A stretch of DNA of 64,000 nucleotides, taken from NCBI GenBank assembly GCA_035513055.1, contig DATKCT010000187.1:8089-72088 (forward strand), in the 5' to 3' direction. This stretch comes from DATKCT01 sp035513055. GTDB taxonomy: Bacteria > Verrucomicrobiota > Verrucomicrobiia > Verrucomicrobiales > DEV007. Below, piece after piece: positions 50,632 to 59,628 of this stretch; within the stretch, counting starts at the first letter, position 1; each line of letters starts with the position of its first letter. The position numbers were made by a program, and so were the translations under genes. The notes under the pieces are model-generated. The model ran no database searches. It was not told where the DNA came from and saw nothing but the letters and a program-made list of their open reading frames with translations.

Positions 50632-53600
50632 ATGTTTTCACCACCACGGATGCCTTGGCTCCCGTGGGCAGGCGCCTTGATCCTGTCCGCCGGAGTGATT
50701 CCGGGCGCTTGGACCGCGCCCATTCTGTCCGAAGTCATGTCGGACAACCGAACCACCTTGACGGACGAGGACGGAGATTACTCTGATTGGATCGAGATCT
50801 ACAATCCGGGCGACGCGGCCATCGAACTCGAGGGGCACTTTCTCACGGATGATCCTGAGGACTTGGAGAGGTGGGAGTTTCCGGCGGCGCAGATCCCCCC
50901 GGACGGTTTCTTGATTGTCTTCGCTTCGGGGAAGGATCGCGCTGTATCTGGATTGGAGCTGCACACGTCTTTCGGATTGAACCGGGATGGCGAGTGGCTG
51001 GCTTTGGTCGATCCTGACGGGAGCGCTATTCTGGACTCGATCGATCCGCTTCCTCCGCTCGATGGGGATGTGAGTTACGGAGTGGTCTCGAACGGCGAGG
51101 AGTCTACGCTGGAGATCCTCGATGCGCCGAGTCCTGGGGAACCGAATGTGGCCAACATCGTGCGGTTTTCGGAGCCGGGGCGAACCTTTGTCGAACCCTT
51201 TCTGCTGGAGATGACGACGCCGTCGGGCGAACCCATTCGCTACTCGACGAACGGGGCCAAACCGAGCTTGTTCAATGGGCAGACCTACACGGGGCCGGTG
51301 ACCATCAGCAACACGAGTCTGGTCGTGGCCCAGGCGGGGAATGGAGCAGTGTTCACTGAGGTCTACCTGCAAGTGGAAGCGGGAATGCAGAGCTTCAGCT
51401 CGGACATTCCGGTTGTGCTGGTTTCGTCCCGGCAGGGGAGCTTCAATCAGACCCAGTTTAAGGAGATGGCCATCGGCTTCTTCGAGCCGGGAGCAGAAAG
51501 CGGCCGGACAGAAGTGGTGGGCCCGGCGCAGTTGGCGACCCGGGGCGGCATGCGTGTGCGCGGCGAGACTTCGGCGAGCTTCCCGAAGCAGCCCTACCGC
51601 CTCGAGTTTTGGGAAGCAAAAGCCGGAGCGGAGGATGTTGACCGCGTCCTGTCGCCTCTGGGGTTACCGCGAGAATCCGATTTTATCTTGAACGCTCGCT
51701 ATGAATTCGACCGGACCCTCATGCGCAATGATTACATTTTCGAACTCAGCCGGCAAATTGGGCAGTACGCGGCGCGGACTCGTTTTGTGGAGTTGTATGT
51801 AAGCACGGACAATGATCCCATTGGGTCTGACGACTACCGGGGCGTCTACTCCTTCGGAGAGAACCTCAAGCGGGACGGAGCGCGGGTCGATTTGCAGTCG
51901 CTGCCGGTGGAAGCGGCGGCGCCGCCGGAGATCACGGGCGGTTACCTATTCAAGAAGGACAAGGACGATCCGGGAACGTGGAATTTCAGCGGAGGCGGCG
52001 AGCCCCTCCAAATGGTCTACCCACTCGAGGAACAGCGCGCTGAAAGGGCTCACCAGCAGACGTGGTTGGCGGAGCATCTGGACGCCTTGCGCCAGTCGAC
52101 GCTGTCGTCCGTTCCGGAAACTGGCTATCACAACTACATCGACGAGCGGGCATGGATCGATCACCACCTTCTCAATGTGCTGATGCTAAACGTCGATGCC
52201 CTCCGGCTCAGCGCGTATTTTTACAAGGACCGGGAGGGATTGGTTGTGGCAGGGCCCGTCTGGGACTTCGACCGGTCGGCGGGATCGACCGATGGGCGGT
52301 CTGCGGTAGCGGAACTGTGGCGAGGTCAGGGCGGCGATTCGGGAACGCATTTCTTCAAGCGGGATCTGGGGACCCCGGTCTGGTGGGAGAATCTCTTTAA
52401 CCTTCGCGACTTTCAACAGGCCTGGGCGGACCGGTGGCGCAAATTGAGGCAAGGGCCTTTCAGCGTCGAGCATTTGCATGCGCTGGCCGATCAGATGGCC
52501 GCGGAGATCAACGAGGCTCAGGCTCGCAATTTTCAGAGGTGGCCAGGCGCTCCGCCCCGGTCCGCTGGCGCCATGCGCTACACCGAGTTGAGTGGATTCG
52601 CCGGAGAGGTGGACAATCTCAAGGGCTGGCTTCAGGCCCGGGTCGAGTGGATCGATGGGCAACTCATTCAGACTCCCGTTCTGACGCCGGGCGGTGGCGT
52701 GCATCCCCGCGAGACGACGGTGCGCATGGCGGGAGGTGGCTCTATCTTCAATCCGGACGAGATCTGGTTCACTACAGACGGGACTGACCCGCGCGGAGCG
52801 GGCGGAGAACCATCGGACGAAGCCACGCTGTATGCCGGGTCCGCCCCGCCGGTGTTGACCCGGTCCACCACGATCATGGCCCGGAAGAAAGACGACAACT
52901 ATCGCCAACCTCTCAATGGCCCTGACCAGCAGTGGAGCGCACCGGTGCGGACCCGGTATTTCGTGGGCGCCGAACCGGCATCGCCTTCGAACTTGGTGGT
53001 TTCGGAGATCATGTACAATCCCGCGGGGCTCAGTCCGGAGGAGCAGAACGCCGGATTTGTTGACGGCGATCAATTCGAGTTCATCGAACTGCACAACACC
53101 GGTCAGGAACCGGTGGATCTCGCGGGGGTCCGATTTGACGCCGGGGTCAACTTCGGATTCTCCGACGCCGAAGAGATTCTGATTCCACCGGGAGGTTTTC
53201 TATTGCTTGTGGCGGATCCGGAGGCTTTTGCCGCGCGCTACGGGAGCGGCATCGCTTATCACGGCGCCTACACCGGCCGGTTGCAGAACGGTGGGGAGAC
53301 CATCCGTCTGTTGACGCACGGCGGCGACCTGTTGCTGAGCTTTCGTTATGACGACGAAGAAGGCTGGCCCCAGGAAGCGGACGGCGACGGGCACAGTTTG
53401 GAACGTGCCGGTGATGGGTCCCATCCTGATCCGGCGGATCCGGAGCATTGGAGGGCGAGCGCTGTAGTCGGCGGGACTCCCGGCAGGGGGCCAGGGGAAG
53501 AGCCGGTCGAAACGGGTTATGCGCTTTGGAGGACGGAGGTTTTCACACCTGAGCAACTGCTGGATCAAGAGCTGTCCGGCGATCAGGCAGACCCTGAGGG

Positions 53601-53940
53601 CGATTTGCTGGTGACTTTGATGGAATACGCCTTGGGCGGACTTCCTTTTGTCAATGACACCGCACGATTGCCTTCGGCGGGAAGCATCGATATTGAGGGT
53701 CAAGCCTACCTGACGCTGACGTTCCAGCGGCCGCAGGCGCTCCCGGATATCGATTATTCCGGCGCGGCGTCCAATGACTTGAGCGAATCAGCCGCGGAGG
53801 AAGTCATGATCGAGCATTCGGTCACGGACAACGGCGACGGATCCGAAACAGTGGTGTTGCGGGATCCGCAGGCAATCCTTGGCGACGCGCAGCGGTTCGC
53901 TTGGTTGCGAGTGAGCCACCGTCCTCAGGTTGTTCCCTGA
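50632..53940 (+). CDS. large exported CotH-kinase / lamin-tail-domain protein
   Basis: The 1102-residue protein has a signal peptide, a first lamin-tail domain (about 30-165: ILSEVMSDNRTTLTDEDGDYSDWIEIYN), a chitobiase/FN3-like segment with YSTNGAKPSLFNGQTY, a CotH-kinase domain (about 260-690: FPKQPYRLEFW, VELYVSTDND, YRGVYSFGENLKRD, VAGPVWDFDRS), another chitobiase-like part, a second lamin-tail domain (about 785-920: LVVSEIMYNPAGLS, DQFEFIELHNTG) and a beta-rich C-terminal region. CotH-type kinases phosphorylate proteins in spores and other bacteria. It overlaps the next gene by one base (TGATG). Confidence 0.88.
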   Translation: MFSPPRMPWLPWAGALILSAGVIPGAWTAPILSEVMSDNRTTLTDEDGDYSDWIEIYNPGDAAIELEGHFLTDDPEDLERWEFPAAQIPPDGFLIVFASGKDRAVSGLELHTSFGLNRDGEWLALVDPDGSAILDSIDPLPPLDGDVSYGVVSNGEESTLEILDAPSPGEPNVANIVRFSEPGRTFVEPFLLEMTTPSGEPIRYSTNGAKPSLFNGQTYTGPVTISNTSLVVAQAGNGAVFTEVYLQVEAGMQSFSSDIPVVLVSSRQGSFNQTQFKEMAIGFFEPGAESGRTEVVGPAQLATRGGMRVRGETSASFPKQPYRLEFWEAKAGAEDVDRVLSPLGLPRESDFILNARYEFDRTLMRNDYIFELSRQIGQYAARTRFVELYVSTDNDPIGSDDYRGVYSFGENLKRDGARVDLQSLPVEAAAPPEITGGYLFKKDKDDPGTWNFSGGGEPLQMVYPLEEQRAERAHQQTWLAEHLDALRQSTLSSVPETGYHNYIDERAWIDHHLLNVLMLNVDALRLSAYFYKDREGLVVAGPVWDFDRSAGSTDGRSAVAELWRGQGGDSGTHFFKRDLGTPVWWENLFNLRDFQQAWADRWRKLRQGPFSVEHLHALADQMAAEINEAQARNFQRWPGAPPRSAGAMRYTELSGFAGEVDNLKGWLQARVEWIDGQLIQTPVLTPGGGVHPRETTVRMAGGGSIFNPDEIWFTTDGTDPRGAGGEPSDEATLYAGSAPPVLTRSTTIMARKKDDNYRQPLNGPDQQWSAPVRTRYFVGAEPASPSNLVVSEIMYNPAGLSPEEQNAGFVDGDQFEFIELHNTGQEPVDLAGVRFDAGVNFGFSDAEEILIPPGGFLLLVADPEAFAARYGSGIAYHGAYTGRLQNGGETIRLLTHGGDLLLSFRYDDEEGWPQEADGDGHSLERAGDGSHPDPADPEHWRASAVVGGTPGRGPGEEPVETGYALWRTEVFTPEQLLDQELSGDQADPEGDLLVTLMEYALGGLPFVNDTARLPSAGSIDIEGQAYLTLTFQRPQALPDIDYSGAASNDLSESAAEEVMIEHSVTDNGDGSETVVLRDPQAILGDAQRFAWLRVSHRPQVVP

Positions 53941-55325
53941 TGAAGGGGAGCAAAGGCCGGATGAGGAGCTGCAGCATGAGATCGATGCGATGCGCCGCGA
54001 CGCTGGCTGCTGTGTGGATGGCGAGCGTGCTTGATGCGAGCGTCGCGGACGTTTTGCAGCCCGGAAACAGCCTGCCTGGTCTGCGGCTGCGGGATGCGGA
54101 CTCCGGGGAGTGGAAACGATTGGACGGCCTTCGCGGCCGGCCGGCCGTGCTCCACGTCTTTGCATCTTGGTGAGCCGGTTGCCGGACGCACGTGCCCGTG
54201 TGGCGCGCACGCATCAAGCCATGGGTGGATAACGGCGCCGTCCAGGTCGCGGGCGTGCTCCAGGAGCAGCATCCGGAACGGGCATTGCTCTTTCGCCAAT
54301 GGAAGGAGTTGGATTTTCCGCTGCTTTCCGATCCTTTGAATCTCTTGGACGTGAAGGCCGTGCCGATCACCTTGTTGGTCGACGCGAACGGCGTCATCCG
54401 TTTTCGCAATCCGAGCGAAGAGGACTGGGAGCGCTTTCTCGCACTCGAGCCGGCGCAGGCTCCAGAACCTCCGGAATTGCCGGGGCAGGCATGGGCCGAA
54501 GCGGATTTTGCGGCTCAGGAAGGGCGTTTTGAAGAGGCGTTGAGTGGTTATGCCCGGGCTTTGGTGGACGATCCGAGTGAGGGGCGACTGCATTTTCGAT
54601 CCGGAGTTGTCTACCGGGCGCGGCACGATTCCGGGAAAGGGCGTCCTGACGATTTTGCCCAAGCGGCGCAGTTCTGGCAAAGGGCGCTGGACTTGGAACC
54701 CGGCCAGTACATTTGGCGGCGGCGGATTCAGCAATACGGCCCGCGTTTAGACAAGCCCTATCCCTTCTATGACTGGGTCAAGGACGCGCGCCGCGAGATT
54801 GTGGAGCGTGGGGGCGAGCCTTTGCCATTGCGCGTGGAACCCAGTGGAGCGGAGTTGGCCAGTCCGGCCCGGCCCGGAGAAGCATCCGGCCCGAATCACA
54901 ATCCCGACCCCGAAGGCAGCATTGAGCGCGTCGAGGAGGAGAGTCTGGCGGTGGAAGCCGTGGCGGTCTTCTCGACCGCGAGGGATGCAGGGACCGGGGC
55001 CATCCGGGTTCATCTGCGGTTTCGCCCGGCCGGGGACTCGGGGCTCCACTGGAACAACGAGGCCGAGCCGCTCACAGTCTGGATCGACACTCCCGCCGGC
55101 GCTGAAGCCGTGCCGGTTCGCCTCGAATATCCGAATCCCGAGGACCGGGCCGTGAGCGCGGAGGAGCGCACGATCGAGTTTGAACTGACCTGGCCCGGCG
55201 GGGAGGCCGGACCTGAGAGCGTAGGGGGCTTCGCATTGTTCAACGTGTGCCGGGACGACGATGCCCAGTGTCTTTTTCGGCGCCTTGATTTCCGGGTGGA
55301 TCTGACCCGGCAGCAGAGGCGTTGA
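53940..55325 (+). CDS. probable selenoprotein: thioredoxin-like domain with U-x-x-C plus TPR region
   Basis: The frame from ATG 53940 (overlapping the CotH stop as TGATG) is open to 55325 except for one TGA at 54171-54173. The context is VLHVFASW-TGA-AGCRTHVP, so the TGA takes the place of the first Cys in the thioredoxin W-C-x-x-C motif (U78, C81). Downstream sequence keeps the thioredoxin fold (VAGVLQEQHPERALLFRQWK, AVPITLLVD with cis-Pro near 140, GVIRFRNP). A signal-like segment precedes it (residues 10-30). TPR-like repeats follow (about 185-260), then a beta-type C-terminal domain with C-R-D-D-D-A-Q-C. Unless Sec is inserted the gene would be split into two ORFs. Confidence 0.75.
54171..54202 (+). 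promoter_or_regulatory. UGA(Sec) codon and bacterial SECIS-like hairpin
   Basis: The UGA at 54171-54173 is followed by a hairpin with stem CGCACG (54187-54192) pairing with CGTGTG (54197-54202) through a loop TGCC. The loop has a G in its second position, 20 nt after the UGA. This fits the bacterial SECIS rules as I know them (a short upper stem, G among the first two loop bases, spacing of about 16-37 nt). The hairpin is judged by eye. Confidence 0.6.
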
Positions 55326-55402
55326 CCGGCGGTGATTCGTTCCAAATGGTCGCCTATTCTGTAATGGCCTTTGCAGCCTCTTCGTGTAAAAGATTTCCTC
55401 AC

Positions 55403-56386
55403 ATGAAAAAGGGCGTTTCTCTGGTGGCCGTACTTCTGGCGGTGATTGCGGCGGTATCGATAGGTTGGAACATCTATCAGACTCTCGAGATGAGGCAGCT
55501 TCGTGCGGAACTCGATGAGGCTCATGCGGCCAGGACGGCAGGGATGGCTCCTTCGAATCCCTCTCTCATTGGAGCGGTGGATGAGTCCGAGAAACAGCCG
55601 TCCGCGGGATCTGAAACGGCGCCGGCTGTTGGCCCCGCCGGGAATGACGTCGAGCAAGGCAACGATCCTTTTGCGGGCATGACCCCGGAAGCGCTACGGC
55701 AAATGATGTCGAGTCCTTCGATGCAGGAGATTATTCGCGTGCAGCAGGAAGGGATGATGAAGTACTTTTACGGCGATTTGCTTGCTTGGCTCGATCTCCC
55801 CGAGGACCAGGCCAAGGAGTTCATGGAGATGTTGGTGGATTATCAGCTTACGGGAATGGACACCGCTTTCGAGGCAATGGACCCGGCCTTGAGTCAGGAA
55901 GACCGGGTCAAACTATTGAACCAGATCAAAGAGGAGAAGGATTTGGCGAAAGAACAGATTCACGCGTATCTCGGCGATGCGGAGCGGGTGGAGTATTTCG
56001 AGGCTTACAACGAGAGCCTGCCGGAACAGATTCAGGTCAGCGACCTCCGCAAACTTTTGGCCGATTCCGGAAGCCCTTTAAGTTCCGAACAAGAGCAGGA
56101 GCTGCTCAACACGATTTACGATGCGCGGACGGGCTTTCCTTTCGACCACGACTTCACCAACCAGGAGAAGATCGATCCGACCCAAGTGACGCAAGCGAAT
56201 TTAGAGCGCTACACGCAGCAGTATCAGCAATTGCAGGATCAGGTTCGCGACCAGGCCGGCCAGATACTCACGGCCGAACAGCTCGAGACCTTTGCTAAGG
56301 CCCAGGAGCAGCAGCGGGCGATGCAGCAGATGGGGCTGCAATGGATGAGCCGGTTGTTTGGGGGTTCGGGCGAATCGAGCCAGTAA
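55403..56386 (+). CDS. membrane-anchored hypothetical protein
   Basis: The ATG at 55403 starts an N-terminal membrane anchor (SLVAVLLAVIAAVSIGWNIY). A short coiled coil and a low-complexity linker follow, then a helical domain (about 110-320) with NDPFAGMTPEALRQMM, DLLAWLDLPEDQAKEFMEML and repeated Gln/Glu-rich helices. It is 327 residues long. No family is recognised. It lies 77 bp downstream of the selenoprotein gene on the same strand. Confidence 0.6.
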   Translation: MKKGVSLVAVLLAVIAAVSIGWNIYQTLEMRQLRAELDEAHAARTAGMAPSNPSLIGAVDESEKQPSAGSETAPAVGPAGNDVEQGNDPFAGMTPEALRQMMSSPSMQEIIRVQQEGMMKYFYGDLLAWLDLPEDQAKEFMEMLVDYQLTGMDTAFEAMDPALSQEDRVKLLNQIKEEKDLAKEQIHAYLGDAERVEYFEAYNESLPEQIQVSDLRKLLADSGSPLSSEQEQELLNTIYDARTGFPFDHDFTNQEKIDPTQVTQANLERYTQQYQQLQDQVRDQAGQILTAEQLETFAKAQEQQRAMQQMGLQWMSRLFGGSGESSQ

Positions 56387-56437
56387 TCTTGGGTCGAACC
56401 GGTTGACCTTTGGAGGCTCCGAGGTTTGGGTTGGGGA

Positions 56438-57001
56438 ATGAGACACACTCGAGTTCTTGCTTGGACCGGCAGCGCCGTCGCCCTGTTATCGTTGACGACG
56501 GGGGCTGAGACGGCGGGAGGCGAAGAGGGCCGGACTTTTACAGTGGCCGGTCTGGAGTTCACGGCTCCCGAGGGTTGGGAAAAACTGAAGCCGGCTTCTC
56601 CGATGCGGAAAGCCGAGTTCAAGGCCCCGGGGAAGGAAGGAGAAGAGGCGGGCGAAGTGGCGTTTTTCTTCTTTGGCGAAGGTAAGGGTGGCTCGGTGGA
56701 AGCGAATGTGGAACGTTGGTATGGGCAGTTCGAGGAACCGAAGGATCAGATCGAGGCCAAGAGCGAGACGCGCGAGCGCAACGGGAAGAAGGTCACACTG
56801 GTCCGGGCCCGGGGCACATTTCTCAGTGGACCTCCAATCGGAGCGAAGACGCCGAAGCCTGGTTACGCATTGTTGGGCGCCATTCTGGAAGGGGAGGACG
56901 GGCCGGTGTTTGTGAAGTTCACCGGTCCGGCCGGAGTCGTCGAGAAAGGGGAGAAGGACTTTCTAGCGATGGTTCTCGAGTTGCCTCACGACGAAACGTG
57001 A
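56438..57001 (+). CDS. exported hypothetical protein
   Basis: The ATG at 56438 (a longer start at 56426 exists) gives 187 residues with a signal peptide and a beta-rich domain (FTVAGLEFTAPEGWEKL, EVAFFFFGEGKGGSVEANVERWYGQF, KVTLVRARGTFLSG, YALLGAILEGEDGPVFVKFTGP). Such proteins occur widely in PVC bacteria but have no known function. It follows the previous gene at 51 bp and converges on the cupin gene. Confidence 0.6.
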   Translation: MRHTRVLAWTGSAVALLSLTTGAETAGGEEGRTFTVAGLEFTAPEGWEKLKPASPMRKAEFKAPGKEGEEAGEVAFFFFGEGKGGSVEANVERWYGQFEEPKDQIEAKSETRERNGKKVTLVRARGTFLSGPPIGAKTPKPGYALLGAILEGEDGPVFVKFTGPAGVVEKGEKDFLAMVLELPHDET

Positions 57002-57031
57002 GGGTTGCTTCTTGTTAGACTAGCTCAGGAC

Positions 57032-57394
57032 TTAGCGTTCCCCATCTGAAGTTGACAATCGAGTCCAATGGAGGGCGAGCCACACTACGGGTTCGCGGGG
57101 ATCTGTTTTGACGACGCGATGGAGGCAATGGGCCGGCAGGTGAATGTAGTCGCCCGCCGAGAGAGCGCGGCAAAGACCGCCGTCGAATTCGAGAACGGCG
57201 CAACCTTGGACGACGAGCGCCCATTCATCGTGGGGTTGATCATACCAGGGACCGGGAAGGTCCATTTCCATAGGTGTGACGATCCGTTCGAGCCGGAATT
57301 CCTTTTCTTCCAAGATCGGCTCGAAGGTCTCGCTTCCCGGCGGCGCAGTGGCCGTTAGGAGGCGCCCGAAATGAAGCGGCGGCGTGGTTCTCAT
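57032..57394 (-). CDS. cupin-domain protein
   Basis: The 120-residue protein has cupin motif 1 around PHDEWALVVQGCAVLEFDGG (about 54-73) and motif 2 around AGDYIHLPAHCLHRV (about 79-93), which contribute metal-binding His and Glu residues. Single-domain cupins of this size often bind small molecules or act as isomerases. The gene stands alone between convergent and co-directional neighbours; no function is inferred. Confidence 0.8.
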   Translation of the reverse strand: MRTTPPLHFGRLLTATAPPGSETFEPILEEKEFRLERIVTPMEMDLPGPWYDQPHDEWALVVQGCAVLEFDGGLCRALSAGDYIHLPAHCLHRVVKTDPREPVVWLALHWTRLSTSDGER

Positions 57395-57458
57395 GAGGGG
57401 AGGGAGAAGGGGATCTTTCGAAGAAGAGAACAGTGTGAGGGGGGCTCAGCGCCGCCAA

Positions 57459-58598
57459 TCATGGGAACATCTCGAGCTGTCTCTCCGCCCTCGTGACTTC
57501 TTCCGGTTGGAAGCGCAGGCCGACGCCGAGCAAGCGAACACCGCGGCCACGGGCGCGATTCCAGGCCTCGCGCGCCAGAGTCTGCAGGAGTTCGTGGGAA
57601 GGGTGAGCGCTTGAACGTTCCGCAGTAGTCCGGCGGAAATCGGAGAAGCGCATTTTCACGAAAAGAGATCGGATCCGGCGTCCGGAATGCTGTGCGGCCG
57701 CGTCTTGCAGGACTTCGCGGTAGAGATCCCCGAAGCCGCGCAGGCAGGAATCGGCGTCGAGCAAGTCGTGAGGATAGGTGCGTTCGCTGCTCAGAGATTT
57801 TCGTTCGCGCGCGGGTTCGACCGGACGCTCGTCGATGCCGCGGCATTGCTGGAAGAGTTCGAACCCGAAGCGTCCGAAGAGGCGGGTGAGATCGCTCAAG
57901 GGGAGGCGCTGGAGATCGGCACAGGTGTGGATGCCGAGCGTCGCGAACTTCTCTGCGGTCCGGCCACCGACGCCCCAGAGACGGCGGACCGGAAGCTGTC
58001 GCACGAAGCCGGCGACCTCGCCGGGCCGGATCTCGAATTGTCCGTCCGGTTTCTTCCAATCGCTGGCGATCTTGGCCAGCAACTTGTTCGGTGCGATGCC
58101 GGCTGAAGCGGTAAGACCGGTGCTCTCGCGGATTTGACCGCGGATTTCCCAGGCCACCGAAGATCCAGACGAACGCCAATGGGAAATGTCGAGGTAGGCT
58201 TCGTCGAGGGACAGGGGTTCTACCAAAGAAGTAAACCGGGCGAAGATTTCCCGGATGCGCCGCGACTCAGCGTGGTAAAGTTCGAAGCGTGGAGGCAGGA
58301 CCAGCAGTTTGGGGCAGAGACGAAGGGCCTGGAAGGTGGGCATGGCCGAGCGGCAACCGAAGGCCCGGGCCTCGTAATTGCAGGTGGTGAGAACCCCACG
58401 CTGAGACGGACTGCCTCCGACGGCCACAGGCCGGCCGCGCAGCTCCGGCCGGTCTCGGATCTCGATGGCGGCGTAGAAGCAGTCCATGTCCAAATGAATA
58501 ATCCGCCGAGGCTCGGCGCCGGTTGCCGGCCGCGTGGAAAGGCAGGCGGGAGACGGGGCGGCGAGCGGATTCAGGGCTTTGTCAGGGGGGCGAGTCAC
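57459..58598 (-). CDS. dinB: DNA polymerase IV
   Basis: The GTG at 58598 is preferred: it overlaps the upstream stop codon as GTGA and removes a long unlikely N-terminal extension. The product of 379 residues has the Y-family motifs: D37-M-D39-C-F-Y-A (about 35-43), SLDEAYLD with D132 and E133, and the helix-hairpin-helix region with LWGVGGRTAEKFATLGI (about 205-222). The C-terminal little-finger domain is present. It lacks an evident beta-clamp motif of the canonical form, although the end contains QLEMFP. It performs error-prone translesion synthesis. Confidence 0.93.
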   Translation of the reverse strand: MTRPPDKALNPLAAPSPACLSTRPATGAEPRRIIHLDMDCFYAAIEIRDRPELRGRPVAVGGSPSQRGVLTTCNYEARAFGCRSAMPTFQALRLCPKLLVLPPRFELYHAESRRIREIFARFTSLVEPLSLDEAYLDISHWRSSGSSVAWEIRGQIRESTGLTASAGIAPNKLLAKIASDWKKPDGQFEIRPGEVAGFVRQLPVRRLWGVGGRTAEKFATLGIHTCADLQRLPLSDLTRLFGRFGFELFQQCRGIDERPVEPARERKSLSSERTYPHDLLDADSCLRGFGDLYREVLQDAAAQHSGRRIRSLFVKMRFSDFRRTTAERSSAHPSHELLQTLAREAWNRARGRGVRLLGVGLRFQPEEVTRAERQLEMFP

Positions 58599-59104
58599 AT
58601 TACAGGTTCGCTGGCAATCCAGTTTTCCAGTGCCGCGAGCATCCGTCCTTCCCGATTCAGGATGGCGTCGGCCCAGTAAACGAGCATGCGGTTCGGACGC
58701 CCACAGGGCCGGAGCGCGATGACATGTTCGAGGCATCGCTGTTCCTGACCCGGGTCTGTGTTCTGGCAGAAATGAGCGAAAGCCGCCGCGGTGGAGCGCG
58801 AAATCCCGGCGGCACAATGAATGACGAGGGAGTCCGAGGGTTCCAGCGCGCGAGTGAAGGCGAGAATCCCTTCCATGTCTTTGCGGGCGGGAGGCCGGCT
58901 CTCGGCGTCTTCGTAATGCACATCATTGCAGCGGCAGAAGTGGATCTGCGAATGGGGGAAGAGTTCCCGGACCCAGGTTTCCCACGAGGCTTCGGCCTGG
59001 TCATGCCAGATCGAGAGAAGGTGGGAGGGCGCCGCCTTCGCTCGCGCCTGCAGTTCGGCGACGCCGCAAATGGCGACGCTGGGGGATTGTTCGAGAAAAC
59101 TCAT
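58595..59104 (-). CDS. protein-tyrosine/dual-specificity phosphatase-like protein
   Basis: The ATG at 59104 gives 169 residues. The active-site signature H-C97-A-A-G-I-S-R103-S fits H-C-x(5)-R-(S/T). The general position of an acidic residue is in DAESRPPARKDMEGI upstream. The protein resembles small tyrosine-phosphatase-like proteins found next to other genes in Alphaproteobacteria and PVC bacteria. It overlaps dinB by 4 bp (GTGA), so translation is coupled. The substrate is unknown. Confidence 0.75.
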   Translation of the reverse strand: MSFLEQSPSVAICGVAELQARAKAAPSHLLSIWHDQAEASWETWVRELFPHSQIHFCRCNDVHYEDAESRPPARKDMEGILAFTRALEPSDSLVIHCAAGISRSTAAAFAHFCQNTDPGQEQRCLEHVIALRPCGRPNRMLVYWADAILNREGRMLAALENWIASEPVM

Positions 59105-59199
59105 GGAAGAGACTTTTAGTTTCCGCCGGTGATCGGGTTTTGCAAAGAATCTGGGAATTCGCTGGATTCGGAAGGGCCCGGACGGCATGGTCCCGGGAA

Positions 59200-59628
59200 A
59201 TGGCGGCGGCGGAGAACGCAGCGGTTTTGGCGGGCTGTCTCGCCGGCATTGCCGATCCGATGGAGCGGCTGCAAGAAGTGATTCGCTTCGGCGTCTCACT
59301 CGAACCTTACCCGGAGGATGAGCGTCACGGCGCGAGACTTGTTGAGGGCTGTGTGTCGCGAGTATGGCTTTGGCTCCGGGTGGAGGAAGGCCGCTGCCAG
59401 TTTCTCGCTGACGCGGATTCTCCCATGGTCAAAGGATTGGCGGCGCTGGTGGTGCGCCTTTATCACGGCGTCAGCCCCGAGGATGCAGCGGCTTCGGAAG
59501 TTCGGCTGGCGGAATGTTTGGGACTTGAACGCATCGTATCGCCGACACGGATGCGGGGCATGGTGCGGATTCAGGCCGCGGCGCGCTCCCTGGCGCGCCA
59601 GTTTTGCGCGACAGTAGGGGAGCGATGA
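59200..59628 (+). CDS. sufE: SufE-like cysteine desulfurase sulfur acceptor
   Basis: The ATG at 59200 (a TTG start at 59140 would extend it) gives 142 residues. The family centre G-C51-V-S-R-V-W with the sulfur-accepting Cys is present, preceded by EPYPEDERHGARLVEG and followed by ADSPMVKGLAALVVRLYHGVSPED. SufE takes persulfide from SufS during iron-sulfur cluster assembly. No suf operon surrounds it. It overlaps tatD by 4 bp. Confidence 0.88.
   Translation: MAAAENAAVLAGCLAGIADPMERLQEVIRFGVSLEPYPEDERHGARLVEGCVSRVWLWLRVEEGRCQFLADADSPMVKGLAALVVRLYHGVSPEDAAASEVRLAECLGLERIVSPTRMRGMVRIQAAARSLARQFCATVGER

Noticed and set aside
59104..59199. Search for a LexA box upstream of the phosphatase-dinB pair
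   Set aside because: No TGTTC-N4-GAACA or near match was found.
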